DNA of 64,000 nt, taken from contig BNBX01000020.1 in NCBI GenBank assembly GCA_014656175.1, positions 1-64,000 on the forward strand. Direction: 5' to 3'. Below are positions 8,801-29,924 of the stretch, piece by piece. The DNA comes from Streptomyces werraensis. GTDB taxonomy: Bacteria; Actinomycetota; Actinomycetes; Streptomycetales; Streptomycetaceae. Below the pieces are notes generated by a model, which saw nothing but the letters and a program-made list of their open reading frames with translations, made no database searches and was not told the origin of the DNA. The number at the start of each line of letters is the position of its first letter. Position 1 is the first letter of the stretch. Made by a program: the position numbers and the translations under genes.

Positions 8801-9013
8801 CAGGGCGACAGCACGGCCCGTTCGGCGCTGCGACGGCACACCGGTCACGTCCTCGCCCTCGTCGAGGCACAGGGCCACCGCTGCGCCACCCCCGACCACG
8901 TCCCCTCCCCCGGTCTGCTGACCGGCCTGGCCGGCATCGGCTACGGACTGCTCCGCCTGGCCCACCCCGGGACCGTCCCGTCGGTCCTGCTCCTGCACCA
9001 CCCGGACCACTGA
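5846..9013 (+). CDS. LanM-like dehydratase with a vestigial (zinc-less) cyclase domain
   Basis: The 1055-residue length fits class II lanthipeptide synthetases. The dehydratase half is intact: GDAHQGNRSVA and LVHKPRP (phosphate-binding Lys), then the kinase-like DGADMHYENVIAYGD with DAETL (catalytic Asp, His, Asn, Asp), and the elimination segment RATRLYATLLEES. In the LanC-like half all three metal/active-site motifs are changed: GFAHG is GFADG (Asp882), SWCHG is SWSHG (Ser928), and CHG is AQG (Ala970-Gln971). The spacing of these sites supports the alignment. The prediction is that the enzyme phosphorylates and dehydrates Ser/Thr but cannot bind zinc for thioether formation. A precursor-like peptide follows 134 bases later. 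An alternative start is GTG 5882; ATG 5846 has the better ribosome-binding site. Confidence 0.9.
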   Translation: MWGAREVWDLFPVTDTASLPISRSTGLPAAWWAPALTLAERLAAPGLPGPAAATGAAGPLPWTVGDAEGFALRLDRLGVDGATAAALAAEPAERLAERAVEPDWASYAEEVLAAAPEGLPEVEVGGEGPDAFAPAVRPLVAMAAARLADRTAGVPDAEATVWRDAFTRRLTHQLVRLAARTLAQELHRARRSRRLAGAGPRERFASFVAAAGTRRGLSDLFTAYPVLARMLSRTALDATEATAELVARFRCDRADLVAALLDGRTPGRLVRVDLGRGDAHQGNRSVAILHFADGRRLVHKPRPLDQHALLDDLVSWLNAKVPGLGLRTPRTLRRESHGWLEFVEHRWCSSVTETDTFYRRQGALLALLYAVDGADMHYENVIAYGDQPVLVDAETLLHTGLGQALTAGADPAADALAASVHRTCLLPHLLIGEHGALDISALGRDTDGTFPSEGLRWEDSGLDTMRAVRGPLASPAAQNHPLPHGTSLSVTDHTAALLEGFRAAYAAIVAHRGELVGDDGPLARWGDRPARLIARATRLYATLLEESTHPALLGDALAREGVFAVLWSESAQDPARERLIEHETAALWRGDVPFFTHRPTGTAVTADDGARVPDLLPVAAVTAVREKIGRMDEVDCLDQEWVISATLAVRGASSPPDRPRSELAPAPVPPVAPDPSRLLAAACGIADEIAARAVRGGTRTNWIGLERVSGDHWAVLPMGAGLAQGYCGVALFLAHTEALTGSGRYGAAAREAVRPLPALLKALAEDPQLSEAAGPGAYDGLGGIVYALVRLAGLLDEGLRACLPDALTALGHAAAACADSGLAQGRAGALAASVAAYEATGDPAALRLADQVADLLPQTLGEGPVTPAVAGSGLPSSAGFADGAAGIAWALRRYAGHRPERAARAERTAVALLDSGAHHGDPADLSWSHGLAGRAVAGLSNPVGPPDDASLFEASVRLADAPIGPDLSLAQGVLGWLEALTVLAGQGDSTARSALRRHTGHVLALVEAQGHRCATPDHVPSPGLLTGLAGIGYGLLRLAHPGTVPSVLLLHHPDH

Positions 9014-9147
9014 CCCGCCCGCACCTTCCGTGCCGCTCGCTCCACCCGTCACACCCGCACCACTCGCACCCGCGCTCGTCAGCACCACGGCACCTCCCCG
9101 GATCCGAACCCGCGCGCCCACACGGGACACCAGAAGGGACCACCGTC

Positions 9148-9360
9148 ATGGACCAGCACCTCGCCGCCGCCGACTCCGCCGAGTTCACCGCCGTCGAATC
9201 CGCCGAGACGCACACCGAGCGGGACGTCGTGGGCGGCATCACCCTCTCCGGCCGCAACCGGGCCTGCGCCCGCGCCCGGGTGCTGGCCGGCATGGTCCTC
9301 ACCAGCGGCATCGTCATCACGCTGAGCAGCCTCGACACCTCGGTCTCCGCCCCCAACTGA
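9148..9360 (+). CDS. Candidate RiPP precursor peptide for the LanM-like enzyme
   Basis: The 70-residue product has an acidic N-terminal half (leader-like), a VVGG at residues 27-30 that resembles a double-glycine leader-processing site, then a basic stretch NRACARAR with the only Cys (Cys40). It ends in a hydrophobic Ser/Thr-rich tail ending LSSLDTSVSAPN. Eight Ser/Thr lie after Cys40 and two between the GG and Cys40. ATG 9148 is preceded by AGAAGGGA. It directly follows the LanM-like gene on the same strand. A tail with many dehydratable residues but no Cys matches a partner enzyme without a working cyclase. No protease or LanT-type transporter is visible in the window. The role as precursor is inferred from position and composition. 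Confidence 0.75.
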   Translation: MDQHLAAADSAEFTAVESAETHTERDVVGGITLSGRNRACARARVLAGMVLTSGIVITLSSLDTSVSAPN

Positions 9361-9513
9361 CCCCGCTTCCACCGGCTGTTCCACGTGATGGCGCGGGCTC
9401 GCCACGGCGGGCCCGCGCCGCGGCGTTGGCGCGCGCACCCACCCGACGCGCTCCGGCGCATCTGCGGTCGGCCTCGACCCCGGCGCCACCTGCCCCCGGC
9501 CGACTCGGCCGAT

Positions 9514-9519
9514 TATCAT
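9514..9519 (+). promoter_or_regulatory. Putative -10 element for a leaderless regulator transcript
   Basis: TATCAT ends 8 bases before ATG 9528, and no ribosome-binding sequence lies between them, which suggests a leaderless mRNA. No -35 consensus is evident. Confidence 0.4.
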
Positions 9520-9527
9520 CAGCGTTC

Positions 9528-12443
9528 ATGCGTTCCCATGCGCCTTCCCTGGTCGGGCGGGACCTCCACCTCACCCAGCTCGAGCGCTCCCTGGCCGACG
9601 CCAGGCAGGGCATGGGCAGCGTCGTCTTCCTGGTCGGCGAGGCCGGGGTCGGCAAGTCCCGGCTCGCGGCGGAGGCGGTGGGCCAGGCCGTGGGCTCCGG
9701 GATGCGGGTGCTGCGCGGCCGGAGCAGCACCACCGGTCCCGCCGTGCCGTTCCGGCCGCTCACCGAGGCGCTGATGTCGCTGTTCCGCGGCGGCGATCCC
9801 ATGGACGACCTCGCGCTCGGCCCCTACCGTCCGGTGCTGGGGCGGCTGATCCCGGACTGGGACACCGGGGAACGCGACAGCACTTCCATGGTCATCCTCG
9901 GGGAGGCCGTGCTGCGGCTGCTCATCGCGGCCGGCCGCGGCCAGGGGCAGCTGCTGCTCCTGGAGGACCTGCACGACGCCGACCCCGAGACGCTCGGCGT
10001 CCTGGAGTACCTGGTCGACAACCTGGCCTACACGCCCGTGCTGCTGGTGGCGACGGTGCGCACCGACATCAGCGACGCGCTGGACCTGGCGCAGTCGGCC
10101 CGCCGTCGCGGGGCCGCCACCGTGGTGGAACTGCCGCCGCTGTCCCGGCCGCAGGTGCACGAGATGGTCGCCGCCCAGCTCGGCGTGGACAGCCCCGGCG
10201 ACGTCCCCGCCGAGGTCCTCGACCGACTGTGGGAGGACAGTGCGGGCAGCCCTTACCTCGTCGAGGAACTGCTCCAGTCCATGATCGGCTCGGGCACCCT
10301 GGTGCAGGGTCCCGGTGGCTGGCGTGCCGTCGGCGATCCGCGCCGTGACGTTCCCTCAACGCTGGCGCGCGGCATCCTGCGCCGGATCGACCGGCTCGGC
10401 GCACAGGGGCTGACGCTGATGTCGGCCGCCGCGGTCCTGGGCCGCCGTTTCCCGCTCTCGGTGCTCCAGCGTGTCACCGGGGTCGACGACCGGACCCTGC
10501 TCGGCCATCTCCACGCAGGTGTCGCCGCCCGCCTGGTGGTCCCCGACGAACCCGCGCCCGACTGGTACTCCTTCCGCCACTCCCCCACGCTGAAGGCCCT
10601 GTTCACGCACATGACGCCGGGCCGGCGCGCGGAGCTGGCCCGGCGTGGCGCCCAGGCCGTGGAAGAGCTGCACCCGGCGCTGGAGGGCGACTGGTGCGCG
10701 CTGGCGGCCGGTCTGCGCTGCGAGGCAGGCGACCGGGTGGAGGCGGGACTGCTCTACGCCGACGCCGGTGGTCGCGCCCTGGCCGCGGGCGCCCTGAACT
10801 CGGCGGTGACCCTGCTCAGCCGGGCCGAGTCGCTGCTCGCCGAGGGGGGCGATCCGCAGGCGCGGGCCGCCGCCCTGGAGAACCTGCTCCCCGCGCTCGC
10901 CGAGGCCGGTGACTTCGCGCGCGCCTTCGACCTGGCCGACGACCTGCACGCGCTCGGCGGAGAAGGGCTGAGTCCCGTCCGGCTGGCGACGCTGCACGCC
11001 CGGCTGGCCAAGGTGGCGCACACGGCGGGGCGGTGGAGCGACGGCAACCGGCAGGTCGACCGCGCCCGCGAGGTGCTGGCGGGCACCCCCGACGAGGCCA
11101 CCGCGGCGGCCGTGGACGTCACCGCCGCCTACCTCGCCCTGGACACCCCCGGCCCCGACCGGACCCAGCACGCGGAGAAGCTGGCGCGTTCCGCCGCCGA
11201 CACGGCCGAGCGCCACGGGCTGCCGGTCGTCGCCTGCCAGGCCTGGGAACTGCTCGCCACGGTCGCGCGCGAGCGGGATCCGCAGGAGTCGGAGGCCATG
11301 CTCGGACAGGCGATGTCCGCGGCCGAGCGGCACCGGCTGCCGTTGCAGCGCATGTACGCGGCGACCCGCATGGGCGGCAACGCCTGGCTGGCCGAGGGCG
11401 ACACCGGCGGGCTGCTGTCGGCCCGTGCGGAGGCGTTACGGCTGGGCTCGGTGAACATCGTGCACACCGTCGACGGCATCCTCGTCCTGGACGCCGTGCT
11501 GCGCGGCCGGGACGACGTGGCGCGTTCTGCCGCCGCGGAGTGCCTGGCCGTCGTGCGCCGGCTGCGGATGGCCCCGGCCGTGCGGTACGTGGTGATGGCG
11601 CAGGCCACGCTGGAGGCCCACCGCGGTGACCGGCAGGCCATGGAGGCGACGCTGGCGGCGTTCACCGAGTGGGACGGGGCGGGTTCGCAGGAGGAGCCGC
11701 TCACCCGGGGCCTGGCGGGCGCGTTCTGCGCGCTGCTCGAGGAGAACCGGGAGCTGGCCCGCGAGGAGCTGGCGGCGGTGCAGGCCATGGAGGCGGACAA
11801 CCCCTCCACCTACCATCTCGGCGGCACCCACGGACTGGGGCTCCTGCTGGACGTGCTGGAGGGTGACGCCGACCGGGCCCGGTACGCGGAGATCACGGCG
11901 ACGGCGATGGCCCGCATGCGCTGGAACCGGCAGTTCGTCCACCTCGCCGAGGCCGTCCTGCTGGGCCGGGAGGGGGCCGGCGCGGACGCGGCGGCCGCCG
12001 TGGAGCGGGCGCTGGCGGCGGCGGAGCCGTATCCGCTGGCCCAGCACCTGGGGCTGCGGCTGGTCGCGGACGCCGCGCACCAGGACGGCTGGGGCGATCC
12101 GGTGGGCTGGCTGCGGCGCGCCGAACACCACTTCCACGAGCGGGACATCGCGGCCGTCACCGGCGCCTGCCGGGCAGGGCTGCGCCGTCTGGGCGCCCCG
12201 GTGCACCAGCACCGCAGCGGCACCAGCGGCATTCCCGAGCAGCTGCGCACGCAAGGGGTGACGGTCCGGGAGTTCGACGTGTTCCGGCTGCTGGCGGAGC
12301 GGCTCAGCAACAAGGACATCGCGGACCGGCTGTTCATCTCGCCCCGGACGGCGGAGAAGCACATCGCCAGCCTGATCACCAAGACGGGGGCGGCCAACCG
12401 CGCGGACCTGTGCGCGCGGTCGGCCGCCCTGCGCTCGGGCTGA
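9528..12443 (+). CDS. Large ATP-binding LuxR (LAL-type) pathway activator with a TTA codon
   Basis: The 971-residue protein has Walker A GEAGVGKS at residues 37-44, a Walker B-like LLLLEDLHDAD, a long helical middle part, and a C-terminal LuxR helix-turn-helix (TVREFDVFRLLAERLSNKDI, then RLFISPRTAEKHIASLI). This is the standard architecture of LAL regulators that activate antibiotic clusters in Streptomyces. Residue Leu637 is encoded by TTA at 11436-11438. In Streptomyces TTA is read only by the developmentally controlled bldA tRNA, so expression is probably growth-phase dependent. The start at 9528 was chosen because it follows a -10-like box by 8 bases and begins the conserved SLVGRD sequence. 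It converges with the MFS gene. Confidence 0.93.
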   Translation: MRSHAPSLVGRDLHLTQLERSLADARQGMGSVVFLVGEAGVGKSRLAAEAVGQAVGSGMRVLRGRSSTTGPAVPFRPLTEALMSLFRGGDPMDDLALGPYRPVLGRLIPDWDTGERDSTSMVILGEAVLRLLIAAGRGQGQLLLLEDLHDADPETLGVLEYLVDNLAYTPVLLVATVRTDISDALDLAQSARRRGAATVVELPPLSRPQVHEMVAAQLGVDSPGDVPAEVLDRLWEDSAGSPYLVEELLQSMIGSGTLVQGPGGWRAVGDPRRDVPSTLARGILRRIDRLGAQGLTLMSAAAVLGRRFPLSVLQRVTGVDDRTLLGHLHAGVAARLVVPDEPAPDWYSFRHSPTLKALFTHMTPGRRAELARRGAQAVEELHPALEGDWCALAAGLRCEAGDRVEAGLLYADAGGRALAAGALNSAVTLLSRAESLLAEGGDPQARAAALENLLPALAEAGDFARAFDLADDLHALGGEGLSPVRLATLHARLAKVAHTAGRWSDGNRQVDRAREVLAGTPDEATAAAVDVTAAYLALDTPGPDRTQHAEKLARSAADTAERHGLPVVACQAWELLATVARERDPQESEAMLGQAMSAAERHRLPLQRMYAATRMGGNAWLAEGDTGGLLSARAEALRLGSVNIVHTVDGILVLDAVLRGRDDVARSAAAECLAVVRRLRMAPAVRYVVMAQATLEAHRGDRQAMEATLAAFTEWDGAGSQEEPLTRGLAGAFCALLEENRELAREELAAVQAMEADNPSTYHLGGTHGLGLLLDVLEGDADRARYAEITATAMARMRWNRQFVHLAEAVLLGREGAGADAAAAVERALAAAEPYPLAQHLGLRLVADAAHQDGWGDPVGWLRRAEHHFHERDIAAVTGACRAGLRRLGAPVHQHRSGTSGIPEQLRTQGVTVREFDVFRLLAERLSNKDIADRLFISPRTAEKHIASLITKTGAANRADLCARSAALRSG

Positions 12444-12465
12444 ACGGGCCGAGGGCGGGTTCAGC
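12439..12465. terminator. Hairpin spanning two convergent stop codons
   Basis: Arms GCTGAAC (12439-12445) and GTTCAGC (12459-12465) contain the stop codons of the rightward regulator and the leftward MFS gene. The 7-bp stem with a G-rich loop could serve as a short shared terminator. Confidence 0.4.
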
Positions 12466-13708
12466 GCATCTCCCGCACCGCCCGGGATCCGAGCACCGCG
12501 AGCCCGGTGACCGCGAGGACAGCGGCCACGACCCCGAACAGGGCGAGGTGCCCCGTCCCGGCCAGGGCGCCGCACAGGATCAGCGACAGAGGTGCGGCGG
12601 CGTAGCCGAGGACCATGTCGACGGAGACGACGCGGGTGAGGACGTCCTGCGGGATGTTGCGCTGGATCCAGCTCAGTCCGAACACGCCCTGGTAGCCGAT
12701 GGCGAAGCCCATGGCGAGGACGGTCGCGATGACGACCGGGGTGTTCTGGGCGAGGCCGAGGACGGCCATTCCGGCGCCCAGCCAGCCGGCGAGGCCGGCG
12801 ACCAGGAGGCCGACGCGGGGCCGTCCGCCGACCGCCCCGCCGACGAGGGTGCCGAGGACCGCGCCGCCGGCCAGGGCGCCGTTGAGAACGCCGAGGGTGG
12901 CCGAGCCGCCGCGCAGCACCTGGTCGGCGAGGGTGGCGAAGCCGACCGTGAAGGGGCCCGCGTAACAGAAGTTGACCGCGGTGTCGAGGGCGACGACGGT
13001 GCGCAGACGCGGGTCGCGCAGCGTGAAGGTGACGCCTTCGCGGATGCGGGCGCCGAGGGAGGGCCCCTTCTCCTCCGGGGCGGCCTTGGGCGTGTCGGGC
13101 CGGGGGCGGGTGCGGATGCGGGCGACGCACAGTCCGCACAGCGCGAAGCAGACGGCGTCGACGAGGAAGGCGACCGGCGCCTCGGTGAGGGCGATGACCG
13201 TGCCGCCGACGGCGGGGCCGAGGACGGCGGCGGTGCGCGCGCCGGCGCCGAGCAGGGCGTTGGCCGGGGCGAGCAGGTCCTTGTCGACGACCGACGGCAG
13301 GATGGAGACGCGGGCGGGCTGGAAGAAGGCGTCGACGGCGCCGAACGCGGCGGCCGCCGCGCACAGCATCCACACGGTGAGGTGTCCGGTGAGTCCGGCG
13401 ATGCCGACGGCGGCCATCAGGGCGCTGCGGGTCCAGCTGGAGGCCACCATGAGGGTGCGGGTGGACCAGGTGTCGCCGAGGGTGCCACCGACCAGGGTGA
13501 GCAGGGCGCGGGGCACGGCCTGGAAGGCCAGGACGTAGCCCAGGGTGAGGGTGGAGCCGGTCAGGCTCAGGGTGATCCAGGAGAAGGCGACGACGGTGAA
13601 TCCGTCGCCGAGCAGGGAGAGCGCCTGCCCCGTCCACAGCAGGCGGAAGGAACGGTGCCGGGCGGGCGCCCACAGCCGCGGGCGGTCCGCGGAGAGGGTC
13701 GTGGCCAT
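12461..13708 (-). CDS. MFS transporter, probable product exporter
   Basis: The 415-residue protein has about twelve hydrophobic segments. It begins with a short cytoplasmic tail (MATTLSADRPRLWAPARHRS, then FRLLWTGQALSLLGDGFTVV), characteristic of the MFS_3 / enterobactin-exporter-like group common in Streptomyces clusters. A basic loop between segments 6 and 7 (ARIRTRPRPDTPKAAPEEKG) marks the central cytoplasmic loop. ATG 13708 is preceded by GAGAGG. It is the last gene of the leftward NRPS-P450-MFS run and starts 35 bases after the P450 stop, so it is probably cotranscribed and exports the peptide product. Confidence 0.9.
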   Translation of the reverse strand: MATTLSADRPRLWAPARHRSFRLLWTGQALSLLGDGFTVVAFSWITLSLTGSTLTLGYVLAFQAVPRALLTLVGGTLGDTWSTRTLMVASSWTRSALMAAVGIAGLTGHLTVWMLCAAAAAFGAVDAFFQPARVSILPSVVDKDLLAPANALLGAGARTAAVLGPAVGGTVIALTEAPVAFLVDAVCFALCGLCVARIRTRPRPDTPKAAPEEKGPSLGARIREGVTFTLRDPRLRTVVALDTAVNFCYAGPFTVGFATLADQVLRGGSATLGVLNGALAGGAVLGTLVGGAVGGRPRVGLLVAGLAGWLGAGMAVLGLAQNTPVVIATVLAMGFAIGYQGVFGLSWIQRNIPQDVLTRVVSVDMVLGYAAAPLSLILCGALAGTGHLALFGVVAAVLAVTGLAVLGSRAVREMR

Positions 13709-13743
13709 GGGGTGCCTCTCTTCGGGGGACGTGTGCGGTCCGG

Positions 13744-14969
13744 TCAGTAGTGGACGGGCAGGGCGGTGAGGCTGCGGTTGAGCAGGGACGGCTGCCAGGA
13801 GAGCCGTGCGGGGTCGGCGAGGGCGAGGCCGGACCGCTCGCACACGAGCGTGCGCACGGCGCACACGGCGACGAGGCGGGCGAGCGCGGCGCCGATGCAG
13901 AAGTGGGCGCCGAAGCCGAAGCCGAGGTGGGTCGGGCCGCTGCGGGTGACGTCGAAGCGGCCCGGGTCGGGGAAGCGGGCGGGGTCGCGGTTGGCGGCGG
14001 CGGTGACGAGGAAGATCCGGTCGCCCGCGCGCAGGGTGTGGCCGCCGAGTTGGAGGTCCTGGGCGGCGGTGCGGATGGACATCTTCGACGGCCCGTCCAG
14101 GCGCAGGGTCTCCTCCACGGCGCCCTGGGCCAGGTCCGGTTCGGCGCGGACGGCGGCGAGCTGGTCGGGGCGGGTGTGCAGGGCCAGGACGGTGTTGGCG
14201 ATGAGGTTGCTGGTGGTCTCCCCGCCGGCGAACGCCATCTGGGTGAGCATGCCGACGAACTCCTGCTCGCTGACGGTGTCGCCGACGCGGCCCTCGGCGA
14301 GGACCTGGCTGATGAGGTCGTCGCCGGGCTCGGCGCGCCGCCGTTCGACGAGCGCGCCGAGGTAGTCCTCCAGGCTCACCAGGGCCTGGAGGGAGGCGCG
14401 GTACTCGCTCTCCTCCTGGGCGGTGCCGAGCACGAGGTCGGCGACGCGGGCGTTCCAGTACCAGAAGGAGGGGCCGTCGGTGGGCGGGATGCCGAGCCAG
14501 CGGGCGAAGACGAGGGCGGGCAGCGGTTTGGCGACGTCGGCCATGAGGTCGCCGCTGCGGCCGGGAGCTGCTTTGCGGGTGAGGACGGCCCGGGTGACCT
14601 TCTCGGTGAAGGCGCTGTAGCGGGCGACGGCGCGGGCGGCGAAGGCCTCCTGGAAGACCTGGCGCAGCCGGCGGTGCTGGGGCGGGTCGTTGAAGACCAT
14701 CCAGCGGGACAGGATGGAGAAGGCGCGCTCGGCGTCCTCGCGGGCTCCTTGCGGCACGGCGTCCATCAGGGGGCGGACCCGGTCGGCGGAGACGGCACGG
14801 TCGCGCAGGCAGCGCATGACCTCGTCGTAGCCGGTGACGAGCCAGGCGTGGTGGAGCGGGCTCCACTGCACGGGGTCGCTCTCGCGCAGGGCGTCGAGGT
14901 GGCCGTAGGGGTCGGCGACCAGGTCGGGGGCGAGGAGATAGCGCTCGGTGGGGGCGGGGGCGAACGTGG

Positions 14970-14973
<4 letters not shown>
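13744..14973 (-). CDS. Cytochrome P450 of the NRPS operon
   Basis: The 409-residue protein carries the P450 signatures: I-helix AGGETTSNL, the ExxR pair in EETLRLDG, and the heme-binding loop [13 protein letters not shown] with the Cys ligand. It is a soluble class I bacterial P450 needing ferredoxin and reductase partners that are not in the window. ATG 14973 overlaps the stop of the second NRPS gene by four bases (ATGA), so it belongs to the NRPS operon. It probably hydroxylates the peptide, or an amino acid on a carrier domain. The substrate cannot be read from sequence. Confidence 0.93.
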
Positions 14974-22331
<7,358 letters not shown>

Positions 22332-22434
22332 GAGGGCACTCCGAATCTCAGGGTCTGGGGCAGAGCTGCGGGCCGGGTGGCGAACCGGACGGGCCTCGGC
22401 GGGCGGCCGTCCGGGTTCGGGGGCGGAGTCCGGT

Positions 22435-22450
22435 GGTCAGAGTTCGGCGG

Positions 22451-22462
<12 letters not shown>
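22435..22462. repeat. 14-bp tandem duplication at the end of the upstream NRPS gene
   Basis: GGTCAGAGTTCGGC occurs twice in a row (22435-22448 and 22449-22462). The leftward NRPS stop codon (22451-22453) lies in the right-hand copy. It looks like a small tandem duplication of the gene end, in the 119-bp gap between the two NRPS genes. Confidence 0.6.
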
Positions 22463-28744
<6,282 letters not shown>

Positions 28745-29047
28745 TGTGAGCCTCCAAGCCGTGTTTTCCAGCAGACTGCCGTCGGCGGGGCGGGGCTCCA
28801 TAGGGAAGAAGACGCAGCACCGGACGCAGACCGGGTTGCCGGAGCGGGGACTGGCGGGCGGCAGCGGGAGGTCGGAGGCCGGCGCGGGGATGTCCGGGTG
28901 CGCGACCACCGGAACCCCGTCGAGATCGACGGTCACCGCCCCGCCCGCGCGAGGTCCAGGCCAGTCCCAGCGAGATCTGTCGGCGTTCCTGCTGCGTGAG
29001 CCTGCCTCCCGGAATCGCGGCCTCCTTCCGTGAGCTGTGGTGCCCCG

Positions 29048-29077
29048 AGCATAGCGTTCACCTTCATCTCATTGCAA
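29048..29077 (-). promoter_or_regulatory. Probable promoter of the leftward NRPS operon
   Basis: On the minus strand TTGCAA (29072-29077) and TATGCT (29048-29053) are separated by 18 bases. The -35 box lies inside the palindrome CATTGCAATG. The mRNA would have a leader of about 300 bases before GTG 28744. Confidence 0.5.
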
Positions 29078-29176
29078 TGAACCTCTGGACGGGCGTTGCG
29101 TTATCCGAGAGGCCGTTGCAACGAAATAGCGGCCTTGAGCTGGCTATTTCTCCAATACATGCAACAAGTGTGTTGC
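29070..29176. promoter_or_regulatory. Three TTGCAA-type palindromic operator candidates
   Basis: The palindromes are CATTGCAATG (29070-29079), CGTTGCAACG (29114-29123) and GCAACAAGTGTGTTGC (29161-29176). They lie in a locally AT-rich stretch between the NRPS genes and the DUF4097/ABC operon. The first overlaps the leftward -35 box and the third overlaps the rightward -35 box. The regulator gene is not adjacent. Confidence 0.55.
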
Positions 29177-29201
29177 CCATAGCGTGAATGCAACGTAGCG
29201 T
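29173..29201 (+). promoter_or_regulatory. Probable promoter of the DUF4097/ABC operon
   Basis: TTGCCC (29173-29178) and TAGCGT (29196-29201) are 17 bases apart, about 38 bases upstream of ATG 29239. The -35 overlaps the right arm of the palindrome at 29161-29176, so a bound regulator should block RNA polymerase. Confidence 0.45.
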
Positions 29202-29238
29202 TTCTGTCATCGGAAACGGAACGGCGAAGGAGAGCACC

Positions 29239-29913
29239 ATGCCGCAGTTCGACACTCCCACCCAGGTCTCGGCCGTCATCGACATCCCCGCCGGGCACAT
29301 CCGGTTCATCGCCGCCGACCGCACCGACACCGTCGTCGAGGTTCTGCCCGCCGACGCCTCCAAGAGCCGCGACGTGAAGGCGGCGGAGCAGATCGCGGTC
29401 TCCTACGGCGACGGCGTCCTGCGCATCGAGGCCGCGCCGGCGAAGAACCGGGTCCTCGGCACCTCGTCCGGCGCCGTCGAGGTGACCGTTCAGCTGCCCT
29501 CCGGGTCCAGCGTCGAGGGCAAGGCGGCCGCCGCCGAACTGCGGGGCGTGGGACGGCTCGGGGACGTCGCCTTCCAGGGAGCCCAGAGCTCGGTCAAGAT
29601 CGACGAGGCCGCGGACGTCCGCCTGGAGCTCATGGCCGGGGACGTCTCGCTCGGCCGCCTGGGCGGTCCCGCACAGGTCAGCGTCCAGAAGGGCGACATC
29701 CGCATCGCCGAAGCCACCCGCGGCAAGGTCACGCTGCGCACCGAGCAGGGCGAGATCTCCGTCGGCGCCGCCCGCGGCGTCTCCGCGACCCTCGACGCCG
29801 GCACCACCTACGGCCGCGTCAGCAACTCGCTCCAGAACGCCGACGGCGCCACCGCCGAACTGAACATCCACGCAACCACCGCCTACGGCGACATCAGCGC
29901 CCACAGCCTCTAA
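29239..29913 (+). CDS. DUF4097-type beta-strand repeat protein
   Basis: The 224-residue protein is made of short repeating beta segments (GHIRFIAADRTD, GEISVGAARGVSATL, TTYGRVSNSL, TTAYGDISAHSL), the pattern of DUF4097 adhesin-like proteins. There is no signal peptide or membrane segment, so it is probably cytoplasmic or peripheral. In Streptomyces such genes commonly stand before a DrrA/DrrB-type ABC exporter, as here (11-base gap to the ATPase gene). The biochemical role of the family is unknown to me. The start ATG 29239 has GAAGGAG upstream. It is the first gene of a three-gene operon under the palindrome-rich promoter region. Confidence 0.85.
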   Translation: MPQFDTPTQVSAVIDIPAGHIRFIAADRTDTVVEVLPADASKSRDVKAAEQIAVSYGDGVLRIEAAPAKNRVLGTSSGAVEVTVQLPSGSSVEGKAAAAELRGVGRLGDVAFQGAQSSVKIDEAADVRLELMAGDVSLGRLGGPAQVSVQKGDIRIAEATRGKVTLRTEQGEISVGAARGVSATLDAGTTYGRVSNSLQNADGATAELNIHATTAYGDISAHSL

Positions 29914-29924
29914 GGAGCCCCGCC

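Noticed and set aside
28745-28936. N-terminal extension of the first NRPS to an upstream GTG at 28936.
   Set aside because: No ribosome-binding site precedes it and the added sequence has no domain. GTG 28744 has GGAGG at the correct distance directly before the condensation domain.
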